Shown: positions 18,816 to 27,877 of the stretch, piece after piece
Layout: each line of letters opens with the position of its first letter
Position numbering within the stretch: position 1 is the stretch's first letter
The notes under the pieces: generated by a model
Databases searched by the model: none
The model's input: only the letters and a program-made list of their open reading frames with translations
What the model was told of the DNA's origin: nothing
DNA from: Chryseosolibacter sp964438975
GTDB lineage: Bacteria; Bacteroidota; Bacteroidia; Cytophagales; Cyclobacteriaceae
Direction of reading: 5' to 3'
DNA: 64,000 bases
Assembly (NCBI GenBank): GCA_964438975.1
Contig: CAYTMU010000017.1
Span: 8,115-72,114 of the forward strand
Translations under genes and position numbers: made by a program

Positions 18816-20264
18816 CTATTTTGATTCATTTTCAGCCGCCGGCAACAACTTGCCGAATGCTTTGTCGATATCCACTTTCGCAACAACGGCGTCGTACAAC
18901 GCGGTGTAATAATTGATCTGAGACTCCTTCAGCGCCGCCTCGGCATCAATCACCTCAAGATTGGATCCGACTCCTTGCTCGTACTTGATTTTCGTGACGC
19001 GCGCTACGTTCGCAGCAAGCGTGCTGTTCTCCCGCTGAGCTTCAAGCGATTTGATAGCGTTGAGATAATTCACGGTTGCCTGTCTAATCTCAACATCGAT
19101 GGCCGACTTGAGGGTTATGAAATTGTTCTCGACCTTCATAAGATTCAACTTCGCCTGTTGCAACCGATACGACCGTTGCAAGCCGCTAAAAATCGGGATG
19201 TTCAGATTCAAACCGAACGTAGAGGACGGATACCATTTGTCTGGTCCAAAATCAGGAGTATCCTCTACTCCCGTTGTCACGGTGCGGAAAATACCTCCGA
19301 TATCAGGCGACTGTGTACTGTATCCGAGGTTGGCAAATGCTGTAAGACTTGGCAGCGCCGTCGAGAACTTGTTCCGGACATCGAGCTCTTGAAGCGCCTT
19401 GTTCGCCTCCAGCAATTGATAGTCACTCCGTTGCGTGTAATCCCAGTTCAGTTCGTAATTCTGAAGTATCGATTCATCCACTTGTAACGACGCGATGTCG
19501 CCCGCAACATCGAGCGGCTGCGCCATTGGATAATTCATTTGAAACTTCAGAAGGTGGACAGCCAGTTCCTGCATATTGTAAAACTTATCCCTTTCTACTA
19601 CCAGGTTGTTCAGCGTAACGCGGATGCGATCAACGTCAATGCCTTCTGCAAACCCATTCTGATACAGCGCCTGGGTGGTCTTCAGGAGCGAATCCACGCG
19701 CGCGATGTTGTTGTCGAAAAGATCCATGCGATCCTTGTTGATCAAGACAGCGTAAAACGCTTTGGTGACATTCTGAATGGCCTGCTCCCGCGTCTGCACG
19801 CTGCTTCTGATCGACAATTCGCGGTACGCATTCGCCGCTTTCAATCCGACCAGGTAGGAGCCGTTGAACAGTATCTGGTTGATGCTCAGGGTAGCATTGC
19901 CCGAACTCTTCAGTTGGAAGAAGTTGGGCAATCCAACAACGTCGCCATCCTGGATCCCGGGAATACCGCTGAGGTCAAAAAAGCTCTCCTGTCCCTCGAC
20001 CGGCGTGAAGTACTGCGCGAAGAATCGCGGAAGTTGCTGGTTGTGTAACACACCTACTGTCGCGTCTATCTGCGGTAGTCCGATACCCCGCGTTTCCTTC
20101 ACGCGCGCATCTGCGATCTCTTCGTCGATGGCAGCATTCTTCATCGCAACGGAATTATCCAATGCGTACTGAATGCATTCCTCGAGTGTCAGTTGTGTCT
20201 GCGCCAGCGTGGCGGCGGGTGTCGCCAGGGACAAAATGACGAACAATTGAAAGAAGCGTCTCAT
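18816..20264 (-). CDS. TolC-family outer-membrane efflux protein
   Basis: A 482-residue channel with a signal peptide (QLFVILSLATPAATLAQ) and the duplicated TolC helical layout: LTLEECIQYALDNSVAMKNA near the start of the first repeat and long amphipathic helices (EVRQ and LEVIDAEAALKESQINYYTALYD-type segments) in the second. It should form the trimeric outer-membrane exit duct for the adaptor and permease that follow. Its start is two bases after the tetR stop, so the regulator and channel are tightly coupled. Confidence 0.92.
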   Translation of the reverse strand: MRRFFQLFVILSLATPAATLAQTQLTLEECIQYALDNSVAMKNAAIDEEIADARVKETRGIGLPQIDATVGVLHNQQLPRFFAQYFTPVEGQESFFDLSGIPGIQDGDVVGLPNFFQLKSSGNATLSINQILFNGSYLVGLKAANAYRELSIRSSVQTREQAIQNVTKAFYAVLINKDRMDLFDNNIARVDSLLKTTQALYQNGFAEGIDVDRIRVTLNNLVVERDKFYNMQELAVHLLKFQMNYPMAQPLDVAGDIASLQVDESILQNYELNWDYTQRSDYQLLEANKALQELDVRNKFSTALPSLTAFANLGYSTQSPDIGGIFRTVTTGVEDTPDFGPDKWYPSSTFGLNLNIPIFSGLQRSYRLQQAKLNLMKVENNFITLKSAIDVEIRQATVNYLNAIKSLEAQRENSTLAANVARVTKIKYEQGVGSNLEVIDAEAALKESQINYYTALYDAVVAKVDIDKAFGKLLPAAENESK

Positions 20265-20266
20265 AT

Positions 20267-20908
20267 TTATACAGGGGTTTTGAGCGGTTTTGTTGTGTAT
20301 TCTTGCTTCGACTTGATGTACAGCTTTCTGCCTTTTTCGGACAATAGTCCAAAAACGAAATGATCGAATATCTGCATCTGTACCTCTGCAAGTCTGAATT
20401 TTTCGTGGGGGAAAATATCCTCATTAAAAGGAAGCTGGAGCATTTCCAGCCGCATTGAAGCGATCACTTCAGGATCGATCTCGGGTCTGAAGTATCCTTC
20501 CTTGATTCCTTGCCGGAGATTGCGCACAACACTCTCGCGGATAAAATTTTTTTTGTGGTCAAGCCACACCCTCCAGGCCCTCGGGTGATACTTCTGAAGG
20601 TCAAATAACAGCGAAGGATTCATATCCTGCAGGTAACGCTTCAAGAACGCCGACTGCTTCACCAATTCGTCGATCGCGTTTCGAGCCGACTGGCGAATGG
20701 TATCAAACTCCTTTGCGTCCCGGTCAAGGTGCGTTTTACACGTCACCGTGACGATATCTTCCTTGTCGGTAAAATGCTGATACAATGTTTTCTTGGACAC
20801 TGCGAGATGTCTCGCTATGTCATCCATTGAAACACTGCGCACCCCGTACCGCATAAAGAGCTCCTCGGCTCCCTGCTGTATTTTGTCCTTGATGCTTTTC
20901 TCTTCCAT
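20267..20908 (-). CDS. TetR/AcrR-family repressor of the efflux operon
   Basis: A 213-residue regulator with an N-terminal TetR helix-turn-helix (VSMDDIARHLAVSKKTLYQHF, about residues 23-43) and a C-terminal ligand-binding helical domain. It is the first gene of the operon with tolC, the adaptor and the permease, so it most likely represses its own operon and responds to an efflux substrate. A palindrome at 20923-20954, 15 bases ahead of its start codon, is the probable operator. Confidence 0.9.
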   Translation of the reverse strand: MEEKSIKDKIQQGAEELFMRYGVRSVSMDDIARHLAVSKKTLYQHFTDKEDIVTVTCKTHLDRDAKEFDTIRQSARNAIDELVKQSAFLKRYLQDMNPSLLFDLQKYHPRAWRVWLDHKKNFIRESVVRNLRQGIKEGYFRPEIDPEVIASMRLEMLQLPFNEDIFPHEKFRLAEVQMQIFDHFVFGLLSEKGRKLYIKSKQEYTTKPLKTPV

Positions 20909-20922
20909 GGGGGCGCAAAACT

Positions 20923-20954
20923 ATGGAAACTTAGGTTATATCAAAAGTTTCCAT
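20923..20954. promoter_or_regulatory. Candidate TetR operator (32-bp inverted repeat)
   Basis: Perfect ten-base arms, ATGGAAACTT at 20923-20932 and AAGTTTCCAT at 20945-20954, flank a 12-base A/T-rich spacer. The position immediately upstream of the tetR start fits autoregulation of the efflux operon. Confidence 0.6.
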
Positions 20955-21032
20955 GGTTTCCTTTAACGGGTCCGCCATAATTTGGTTGAAAAAGCAGCCC
21001 TGAAATTTTTGAATTTATTTTCAGCAGAAGGT

Positions 21033-21392
21033 TCAAACGTTTGCATTACCGGAAGGCGTTTCTCTTGCGCACCATTTTTCGCGCATCTTTTCTTTGAACC
21101 GCGCGCGTTCTTCCGGCGACATAGATGAAAACGTTTCCCGGAATTGGTGCTTCCAGGACGAACGACCACAATTGCAATGGCGTCCCCCCCACCCGCCGAA
21201 TAAAATTCTTGCGAGCGCCAGGAGCCCTACTGCCTTCCAAAAGGTTATCTCGGGCCCCGAAAACAGTTCGGGTACCAGCCAATTCCAGAGCGCCATCGTT
21301 ACCAGCCCGACCAGCAACAACACGGTAATGCCCAGGAGAACCATTTTTACCAACCACTTACCCTTATTCATATTATTGATGTTTTTACGCAT
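21033..21392 (-). CDS. Small membrane protein next to an ECF sigma factor
   Basis: A 119-residue protein (or 112 from the ATG at 21371). Two hydrophobic spans are visible (WLVKMVLLGITVLLLVGLV and TFWKAVGLLALARILFGGW), followed by a cysteine- and histidine-bearing stretch GGRHCNCGRSSWKHQF and a charged tail (SPEERARFKEKMREKWC). The tail resembles the ends of small periplasmic or membrane metal-responsive proteins, but no family is certain. It starts 8 bases after the sigma-factor stop, so the two are one unit and this protein may control or report to that sigma factor. Confidence 0.7.
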   Translation of the reverse strand: MRKNINNMNKGKWLVKMVLLGITVLLLVGLVTMALWNWLVPELFSGPEITFWKAVGLLALARILFGGWGGRHCNCGRSSWKHQFRETFSSMSPEERARFKEKMREKWCARETPSGNANV

Positions 21393-21400
21393 TCCTTCGA

Positions 21401-21958
21401 TTAGTCCAATTCCTCGTATACCTGCTGGAGCTTCCGTCTCAGCGCGAGGATTGCATAACGCTTACGAGACAGCAACGTGTTGATAGACACACCTGTCTCC
21501 TCTGCGATCTCCCGGAAACTCCGGTCTTCCATTTCGTTGAGAATGAATATCTCGCGCTGTTCAGGTGGCAACTCCTCCAGAGCTTCCAGGATAGCTGTCC
21601 AGATAACTTCTCGAAACAAGGCGTCTTCCGGCGTGTTGCCGAGGTCGGGCAAAATTTCCTGAAGCGTCACAGGAATATCGTCCTCGGATCCCGTCTGCCA
21701 GAACAACTCCGCGCGTTGCGGGCGTGATGAATCCCGTCGGTAGCGGTCAATTATCTTATTTCGGGCAACCGAGAATAGCCAGGACGTTACCCGGTCAAGT
21801 GACTCGATCGTCTCGTAGCCGGCAACGAACTGGAAAAAGACATCCTGAAGGATATCCTCCGCTTCCTCAGAAGAGGACACGCGGTTGCGTATGAACGCCA
21901 AAAGCCGGTCTTTCTCCTTTCGAAACGTCTGTTCTTTCGCTTGCATGGCCAGATCCAT
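21401..21958 (-). CDS. ECF-type RNA polymerase sigma factor
   Basis: A 185-residue sigma-70-family protein with only regions 2 and 4. Region 2 is seen in SSSEEAEDILQDVFFQF and the SWLFSVARNKIIDRYRR segment that contacts the -10 element; region 4 is LEELPPEQREIFILNEMEDRSFREIAEETGVS with its helix-turn-helix. The length and the absent regions 1 and 3 define an extracytoplasmic-function sigma factor. No classical anti-sigma domain is encoded next to it; the following small membrane protein is the only candidate partner. Confidence 0.93.
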   Translation of the reverse strand: MDLAMQAKEQTFRKEKDRLLAFIRNRVSSSEEAEDILQDVFFQFVAGYETIESLDRVTSWLFSVARNKIIDRYRRDSSRPQRAELFWQTGSEDDIPVTLQEILPDLGNTPEDALFREVIWTAILEALEELPPEQREIFILNEMEDRSFREIAEETGVSINTLLSRKRYAILALRRKLQQVYEELD

Positions 21959-22065
21959 CGCACACCTTTAGGGACAGTGACGGCTTCTTGAGTTTATTAT
22001 TTTATAAAAGCGTAAATTTTCGCAAAGATTGACAAAGTAGCCACGCCCTCCTACCCGCACGATCA

Positions 22066-22950
22066 ATGGTACAGGAAAGTTTTATCCATCACCGCAAGAA
22101 TCTCCTGCACTATGTCAAAGTTGGAAACGGAAAACACCCGCTCCTGGTTTTCCACGGCTTCGGGCAGGATCACACATTGTATGTACCCCTGACGAAATCA
22201 CTCTCTTCAAAGTATACACTATACATCATCGACCTCTTCTTTCACGGCAAGAGCGAATGGAACGAAGGTGAGCGTCCGATAGATAAGAAAGAATGGAACG
22301 CGATCGTGCAGACGTTATTACACGAACAACAAATCGCCCACTTCTCAATACTGGCCTACAGCATGGGCGGAAAATTCGCACTCACCACCCTCGAGGGATT
22401 TGCCAGTCGGATCCGCGACCTGATACTGATCGCACCCGATGGTATCAAAACCAACATCTGGTACAGTATGGCCACCTATCCGAAAGGATTGCGCAGATTG
22501 TTCAAGAGTATGATCAGTCGCCATAACCGTTTCGCGTGGATCGCCACTCGGCTTGCCAATTCAAAGCTCGTCGACAGAGGTCTCATTCGCTTCGCTGATT
22601 TCCAGATGAATTCGGAAGAGAAACGCAGGCGCGTCTATTACTCATGGGTCGTCTTCCGACACCTGAAGTTTGACGTGAGAGAGATCGCAAGACTTCTGAA
22701 CGGCAACGGTATCCGGTTGACGATGTTTACCGGTCAACACGACAAGGTGATCCAATCGAAGGACATGCGCCGCCTCCTCCGGCATGTAAAGGACTTCCAC
22801 GAAGAGATACTGGACAGCGGACACACCGGACTGTTGAAGGAGGCCCTGCAGTTCATCGCAACGGAAGGTCGATACGATACCACACGAAACCCAAATGCCA
22901 GTACCCGCATCGAATCGAAAGCGCGCGGCGAAACTGAAAGAAAACCTTAA
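22066..22950 (+). CDS. Alpha/beta hydrolase
   Basis: A 294-residue alpha/beta-hydrolase fold protein. The oxyanion-hole segment is FHGFGQDHTLY, the nucleophile elbow is AYSMGGKFAL (serine near residue 100), the acid is probably the aspartate of FTGQHDKVI, and the histidine is in ILDSGHTGLLKEA. No signal peptide, so it is cytosolic. The substrate cannot be predicted. It precedes purL by 73 bases. Confidence 0.85.
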   Translation: MVQESFIHHRKNLLHYVKVGNGKHPLLVFHGFGQDHTLYVPLTKSLSSKYTLYIIDLFFHGKSEWNEGERPIDKKEWNAIVQTLLHEQQIAHFSILAYSMGGKFALTTLEGFASRIRDLILIAPDGIKTNIWYSMATYPKGLRRLFKSMISRHNRFAWIATRLANSKLVDRGLIRFADFQMNSEEKRRRVYYSWVVFRHLKFDVREIARLLNGNGIRLTMFTGQHDKVIQSKDMRRLLRHVKDFHEEILDSGHTGLLKEALQFIATEGRYDTTRNPNASTRIESKARGETERKP

Positions 22951-23023
22951 CGCATTTTTGAACTTTGGTGAGCAAAAACTGCAAAATGCTCGTATTTTTG
23001 CGGCGCATCCACGAATTCACTCA

Positions 23024-26000
23024 ATGATCTTATTCTTTCGAAAAAACAGCGCCTTCGTTTACACGGTTGGCGTGGAACAACCATTACAGTCCGCAGATAT
23101 CCAAAAACTGACCTGGCTTTTCGGAGGAGCTGAGTTTGTGGAGGAGTCCGTGGCATCCGGACTGTTCATCGGACCGCGCAAGGAGATGATCACCCCCTGG
23201 AGCACCAACGCCGTCGAGATTACACAGACCATGGGAATACCCGGTATCCGGCGCATCGAAGAATTCAGACGGATCGATGATGCAAACGCACCGTACGACC
23301 GCATGCTTGAAATGCTGTATCACGGGCTTAATCAGGATATCTACACCATCCATCATCAGCCGGAAGAGATCATCGACATTGACGACATTGCCGCTTATAA
23401 CAAACAGGAAGGTCTCGCCCTCAACCAGGAGGAAGTTCAGTACCTGGAAGACGTTTCACGTCAACTAGGGCGGAAGCTCACCGACAGTGAAGTGTTCGGC
23501 TTCTCGCAGGTAAATTCCGAGCACTGCCGTCACAAGATATTCAATGGCACCTTTATCATCGACGGCGAACAGAAAGAACGGTCGCTTTTCCAACTCATCA
23601 AAGAAACGTCTAAACAAAACCCGAACTTTCTCGTCAGCGCCTACAAGGACAACGTTGCCTTTTTCAAAGGACCGAAGATCGAGTTCTTCGCGCCCGCCCG
23701 ACAGGACGTTGCCGACTACTTTACGATCGAAGACTCCGACTCTGTCATCTCGCTGAAGGCCGAAACACACAATTTCCCCACCACCGTCGAACCATTCAAC
23801 GGTGCCGCTACTGGATCCGGTGGCGAGATCCGCGACCGGCTCGCCGGCGGACGAGGATCTCTCCCACTTGCGGGCACAGCGGTCTACATCACATCATATC
23901 CGCGACTTCAGGGCGGCAGAGTCTGGGAGAAAAAATTTCCTGCGCGAAAGTGGCTCTACCAGACACCGGAAGAGATTCTTGTAAAAGCATCCGATGGTGC
24001 ATCCGACTTCGGCAACAAGTTCGGCCAACCACTTATCAGCGGAAGTCTTCTCACCTTCGAGCATTTTGAAGGAAGCAAAAAATACGGATTTGATAAAGTG
24101 ATCATGCTTGCCGGCGGTATCGGATTCGGAAAAGCCCAAGACAGTCAGAAAGGACACCTGCAGGCTGGTGACAAGATCGTCGTCCTCGGCGGTGACAACT
24201 ACCGAATCGGCATGGGCGGCGGCGCGGTGTCTTCCGTCGCCACCGGTGAATATGGAAATGCTATCGAGCTCAATGCCATCCAGCGTTCCAATCCCGAAAT
24301 GCAGAAACGTGTGATGAACGCCATCCGGGCGATGGTAGAAGCGAAGGATAACCCGATCATCACCATACATGATCACGGAGCAGGTGGTCACCTCAACTGT
24401 CTGTCGGAACTACTCGAAGAGACAGGTGGCACGATCGACGTCGACAAGCTACCCGTAGGTGATCCTACGCTGTCCGACAAAGAGATCATCTGCAACGAGT
24501 CTCAGGAGCGTATGGGAATCGGTATCCGGCAAGCCGACCTCGAGATACTCCAACGCGTGTCTGAGCGCGAGCGCGCACCTTTCTATGTCGTCGGTGAAGC
24601 CACCGGTGATCAGCATCTTGAATTCAAGCGCGACGGCCAATCGCGGAAACCGATCTCGTTTGAAGTCGCACACCTCTTCGGATCCTCCCCGAAAACAGTA
24701 CTTCAGGACTTCGCGCAACCGACAGACTTCGCTGAGGTACAATACGATCCCGCCAGGTTCATGGATTACCTGCAAAACGTATTGCAACTCGAAGCCGTTG
24801 CCTGCAAGGATTGGCTTACCAACAAAGTCGACCGTTCTGTCACCGGTCGCGTCGCGACACAGCAGACATGCGGACCAATACAACTCCCGTTGAACAATGT
24901 CGGTGTAATGGCGCTCGATTTCATCAACCACAAGGGCGTGGCTACGGCCATCGGCCACGCGCCGGGCGCCTCGCTCGTCGATGCCGTGGCGGGAAGCAAG
25001 CTGGCAATAGCCGAAGCGTTGACGAATATCATTTTCGCTCCTCTCACCTATGGACTGGAAGGCGTTTCCCTTAGCGCAAACTGGATGTGGCCGGCGAAGA
25101 ACGCCGGTGAAGACGCACGACTCTACCAGGCCGTTGAATCTGTCGCTGCATTTGCAATCAGTCTCGGGATCAATATCCCGACGGGCAAGGATTCATTATC
25201 CATGGTTCAAAAATACCCTGGTGACGAAGTCGTGATCGCGCCAGGAACGGTCATCATCTCGGCGGCAGCCGAAGTGGAAGATATCCGCGGCACCATCACC
25301 CCAGCGCTCCAGCCAGTGAACGGCACGAATATCCTATACATCGACTTTTCCCGAGACGATCGCAAATTAGGCGGCAGCAGCTTCGCCCAAGTTCTCAACC
25401 TGCTCGGCAGCGACGCACCATCCATACGGAATGACGAGTACTTTAAACGAGCCTTCGGCGCAGTACAATCGCTTATCAAAGAAAATCTCGTGCTCGCCGG
25501 ACACGACATATCGGAAGGTGGGATGATCACGGCATTACTTGAAATGACGTTCTCCGTACCCCATGTAGGTATGAACCTCGACCTGACGACGTTGAGTGAT
25601 GACCTCGTCCTGACACTGTTCGCCGAAAATCCAGGCGTCATTCTTCAGGTGGATGACATCGACGCTGCCCAGCGCCTACTGGCTCGCGAGGAAATCGATG
25701 CGGTAGTTCTCGGAAACGTCACCTCCGAACGTACCCTGCGAATCCTTGCCACTGACGGCGCGCACACGCTCGACATCGACCCGCTGCGCGACACCTGGTA
25801 TCGCACTTCTTACCTTCTCGACAGCAAGCAAAGGCCGGAGCGCATGGCCGCAGAGCGCTTCAGGAACTATAAGCACCAACAACTCGAATATATTTTTCCC
25901 GCCGCTTTTGACGGTCGGTTGGGAACCTATGGCATCGAGCGCACGCGCAGGACTCCGTCCGGCTTGCGAGCGGCGATCATCCGGGAAAAAGGCGTGAACG

Positions 26001-26719
26001 GAGATCGTGAAATGGCCTATGTACTATATCTCGCCGGGTTCGATGTGAAGGATGTTCACATGACCGACCTCATCGCAGGACGCGAAGACCTGTCGGACGT
26101 CCAGATGATCGTTTTCGTCGGTGGTTTCTCAAACTCCGACGTACTCGGATCAGCAAAAGGCTGGGCCGGTGCCTTCCTTTACAATTCTAAGGCCCGAAAG
26201 GCCCTTGATGATTTCTACAAACGCCCGGACACGTTAAGCCTGGGGGTATGTAATGGTTGTCAGCTCATGATGGAACTCGGATTGGTTTACCCCGAATGGC
26301 GCGAGCATCCGAAGATGCATCATAACGAATCCGGTAAGTTCGAATCGATCTTTGTCAACCTGACGATTCCTGAAAACAACTCGGTTATGCTGAGTTCCCT
26401 GGCCGGCTCCCGTTTGGGAGTGTGGGTCGCTCACGGCGAAGGCAGATTCGACCTCCCGGCAGACCGCAGCCTGTATAACATTGCCGCAACCTACTCGCAT
26501 AAAGACTATCCGGGAACACCGTCCGGCTCATTATTCTCTACCGCCGCACTCGTCTCGCATGACGGCCGGCACCTTGCCATCATGCCGCACATCGAACGGT
26601 CACTCTTCACATGGAACTGGCCTTATTACCCCGCTGGGCGAAAAAACGACGAGATCTCGCCGTGGATTGACGCATTCGTCAATGCGCGATTGTGGGCAGC
26701 AGAACACGCTGCGCGTTAG
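23024..26719 (+). CDS. purL: Phosphoribosylformylglycinamidine synthase, single-chain
   Basis: The 1231-residue enzyme converts FGAR, glutamine and ATP to FGAM in purine synthesis. It is the long fused form, with synthetase and glutaminase in one chain. The FGAM-synthase signatures GFSQVNSEHCRHKIFNG and ETHNFPTTVEPFNGAATGSGGEIRD are present, followed by a second AIRS-type half and a C-terminal class I glutaminase with nucleophile cysteine in LGVCNGCQLMMELG and GEGRFDLP nearby. The frame is open upstream to 22895, inside the hydrolase gene, but the ATG at 23024 (MILFFRKN) is the normal start. Confidence 0.96.
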   Translation: MILFFRKNSAFVYTVGVEQPLQSADIQKLTWLFGGAEFVEESVASGLFIGPRKEMITPWSTNAVEITQTMGIPGIRRIEEFRRIDDANAPYDRMLEMLYHGLNQDIYTIHHQPEEIIDIDDIAAYNKQEGLALNQEEVQYLEDVSRQLGRKLTDSEVFGFSQVNSEHCRHKIFNGTFIIDGEQKERSLFQLIKETSKQNPNFLVSAYKDNVAFFKGPKIEFFAPARQDVADYFTIEDSDSVISLKAETHNFPTTVEPFNGAATGSGGEIRDRLAGGRGSLPLAGTAVYITSYPRLQGGRVWEKKFPARKWLYQTPEEILVKASDGASDFGNKFGQPLISGSLLTFEHFEGSKKYGFDKVIMLAGGIGFGKAQDSQKGHLQAGDKIVVLGGDNYRIGMGGGAVSSVATGEYGNAIELNAIQRSNPEMQKRVMNAIRAMVEAKDNPIITIHDHGAGGHLNCLSELLEETGGTIDVDKLPVGDPTLSDKEIICNESQERMGIGIRQADLEILQRVSERERAPFYVVGEATGDQHLEFKRDGQSRKPISFEVAHLFGSSPKTVLQDFAQPTDFAEVQYDPARFMDYLQNVLQLEAVACKDWLTNKVDRSVTGRVATQQTCGPIQLPLNNVGVMALDFINHKGVATAIGHAPGASLVDAVAGSKLAIAEALTNIIFAPLTYGLEGVSLSANWMWPAKNAGEDARLYQAVESVAAFAISLGINIPTGKDSLSMVQKYPGDEVVIAPGTVIISAAAEVEDIRGTITPALQPVNGTNILYIDFSRDDRKLGGSSFAQVLNLLGSDAPSIRNDEYFKRAFGAVQSLIKENLVLAGHDISEGGMITALLEMTFSVPHVGMNLDLTTLSDDLVLTLFAENPGVILQVDDIDAAQRLLAREEIDAVVLGNVTSERTLRILATDGAHTLDIDPLRDTWYRTSYLLDSKQRPERMAAERFRNYKHQQLEYIFPAAFDGRLGTYGIERTRRTPSGLRAAIIREKGVNGDREMAYVLYLAGFDVKDVHMTDLIAGREDLSDVQMIVFVGGFSNSDVLGSAKGWAGAFLYNSKARKALDDFYKRPDTLSLGVCNGCQLMMELGLVYPEWREHPKMHHNESGKFESIFVNLTIPENNSVMLSSLAGSRLGVWVAHGEGRFDLPADRSLYNIAATYSHKDYPGTPSGSLFSTAALVSHDGRHLAIMPHIERSLFTWNWPYYPAGRKNDEISPWIDAFVNARLWAAEHAAR

Positions 26720-26730
26720 GTACCACATTA

Positions 26731-26769
26731 TCCCCACCAGGGTTGCCTGAGAACCGGGGATTTTTTTTT
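26731..26769 (+). terminator. Rho-independent terminator after purL
   Basis: TCCCC at 26731-26735 pairs with GGGGA at 26756-26760 and GGTT at 26741-26744 pairs with AACC at 26752-26755, with a bulge between; a run of nine T bases follows. Confidence 0.75.
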
Positions 26770-26920
26770 GCCTATTCCGGCCTATCCTCCGTCATTTTTC
26801 GCCGGAAATCAAAATGCCTGTCGCAAATGCCTTTGCCGTGCAAAGGTTTCCTTTCGGTCTGTGCCCGGGTCTTGTTTTTTTAGGTTATATTCAAATCGTG
26901 ATTTAATGATCTGCTGGCCT

Positions 26921-27502
26921 ATGAAGAAATTGTTTACTCCCCTTTGGCTGCTAGCCTTGCTTGGACTCGCTTCCTGTCTTGGCTACAAGGAACTTCCGGT
27001 GGAATACGACTACAGTTACAAAGGGAATTTCAAGAAGTACCGGACGTTCGATATCATGAAGCCCGCCGGACTCAACGATACGACGATGGTCAATGACCTC
27101 ATTGAGAAATCGATCGTCGCCCGGATGAAATTCCTCGGTTACCGTCAGGCATCCAACAAACCTCACCTGATCATCGGTTTCAAGATGTTCTCAGACAGCC
27201 TCAAATTCAACGGTTACAATCAGCCCGACATTGAGGAGTGGGTGCGCAACCAAAAAGAGGATCTCGAATACGATCCGCAGAAGTTCCATCTGAAGACCGG
27301 TACGCTGTTGATCCAGTTCTATGACCGCCGTCAGAATCGATCTATCTGGCAGGGGTATGCCACGACCATGTACGGCACCATCGACTTCAATAACTCCCGG
27401 CACCTGCGAAACGCTGTGATCTCCATTCTCGACAAATACCGTTTCTGGGCAGAAGGATTCCTGGAAGGCGGCGTCACCAGCATTGACGATCACGAATTGT
27501 GA
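26921..27502 (+). CDS. DUF4136 lipoprotein
   Basis: A 193-residue protein with a lipoprotein signal (LLALLGLASC, cysteine near residue 19) followed by the DUF4136 pattern: YSYKGNFKKYRTFDIMKP near the start, HLIIGFKMFSDS in the middle and LLIQFYDRRQNRSIWQGYA near the end. Family members are periplasmic or outer-membrane-anchored with unknown function. The ATG at 26921 is chosen because it directly begins the lipoprotein signal. Confidence 0.85.
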   Translation: MKKLFTPLWLLALLGLASCLGYKELPVEYDYSYKGNFKKYRTFDIMKPAGLNDTTMVNDLIEKSIVARMKFLGYRQASNKPHLIIGFKMFSDSLKFNGYNQPDIEEWVRNQKEDLEYDPQKFHLKTGTLLIQFYDRRQNRSIWQGYATTMYGTIDFNNSRHLRNAVISILDKYRFWAEGFLEGGVTSIDDHEL

Positions 27503-27590
27503 TTCCGCCGACCGGTCGTGTAATGTTCATCTGGCCGCAAATTTTCAAGGTAATTGCTGCCTGTTCATACCATTTTTAAAAAATAGTAAC

Positions 27591-27598
27591 TACCTTTG
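27591..27598 (+). promoter_or_regulatory. Bacteroidota -7 promoter element upstream of tRNA-Gln
   Basis: TACCTTTG exactly fits TAnnTTTG. Transcription would begin near 27604. The hairpin at 27650-27685 lies downstream of it and before the tRNA. Confidence 0.55.
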
Positions 27599-27649
27599 CA
27601 GACCCAAAATCAAGCCCAAAAGGCGGTTTTTGGTCTTATCAGTCTTCCA

Positions 27650-27685
27650 TTGCCAATTGGCAGCAAGGCTGGCAAGCGTTTTTTT
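27650..27685 (+). terminator. Terminator-like hairpin in the tRNA-Gln leader
   Basis: TTGCCA at 27650-27655 can pair with TGGCAA at 27670-27675 and a run of seven T bases lies at 27679-27685. An inner palindrome, TGCCAATTGGCA (27651-27662), offers a competing fold. Confidence 0.45.
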
Positions 27686-27710
27686 GCAGGATTTTGAACT
27701 TGAAGGATAT

Positions 27711-27783
27711 TGTCCGATGGTGTAACTGGCAACACGCCTGATTTTGATTCAGGAAAGTCCAGGTTCGAGCCCTGGTCGGACAA
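27711..27783 (+). tRNA. tRNA-Gln (anticodon TTG)
   Basis: A 73-base cloverleaf: the acceptor arm TGTCCGA pairs with TCGGACA, the anticodon stem is CCTGA/TCAGG with loop TTTTGAT (anticodon TTG, read by CAA), and the T arm is CCAGG-TTCGAGC-CCTGG. The discriminator base is A and no CCA is encoded. Confidence 0.95.
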
Positions 27784-27790
27784 CCCTGGA

Positions 27791-27819
27791 AATCCCGTTC
27801 AAAATTGAACGGGATTTTT
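27791..27819 (+). terminator. Terminator after tRNA-Gln
   Basis: AATCCCGTTCAA at 27791-27802 is the inverted match of TTGAACGGGATT at 27805-27816, followed by T bases to 27819. It separates the tRNA from prs. Confidence 0.8.
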
Positions 27820-27877
27820 ACTTTGAATTCTTAACGACCCTCGGAAAGATCGTTACGATAAATTGTTTTTTTGAGCG

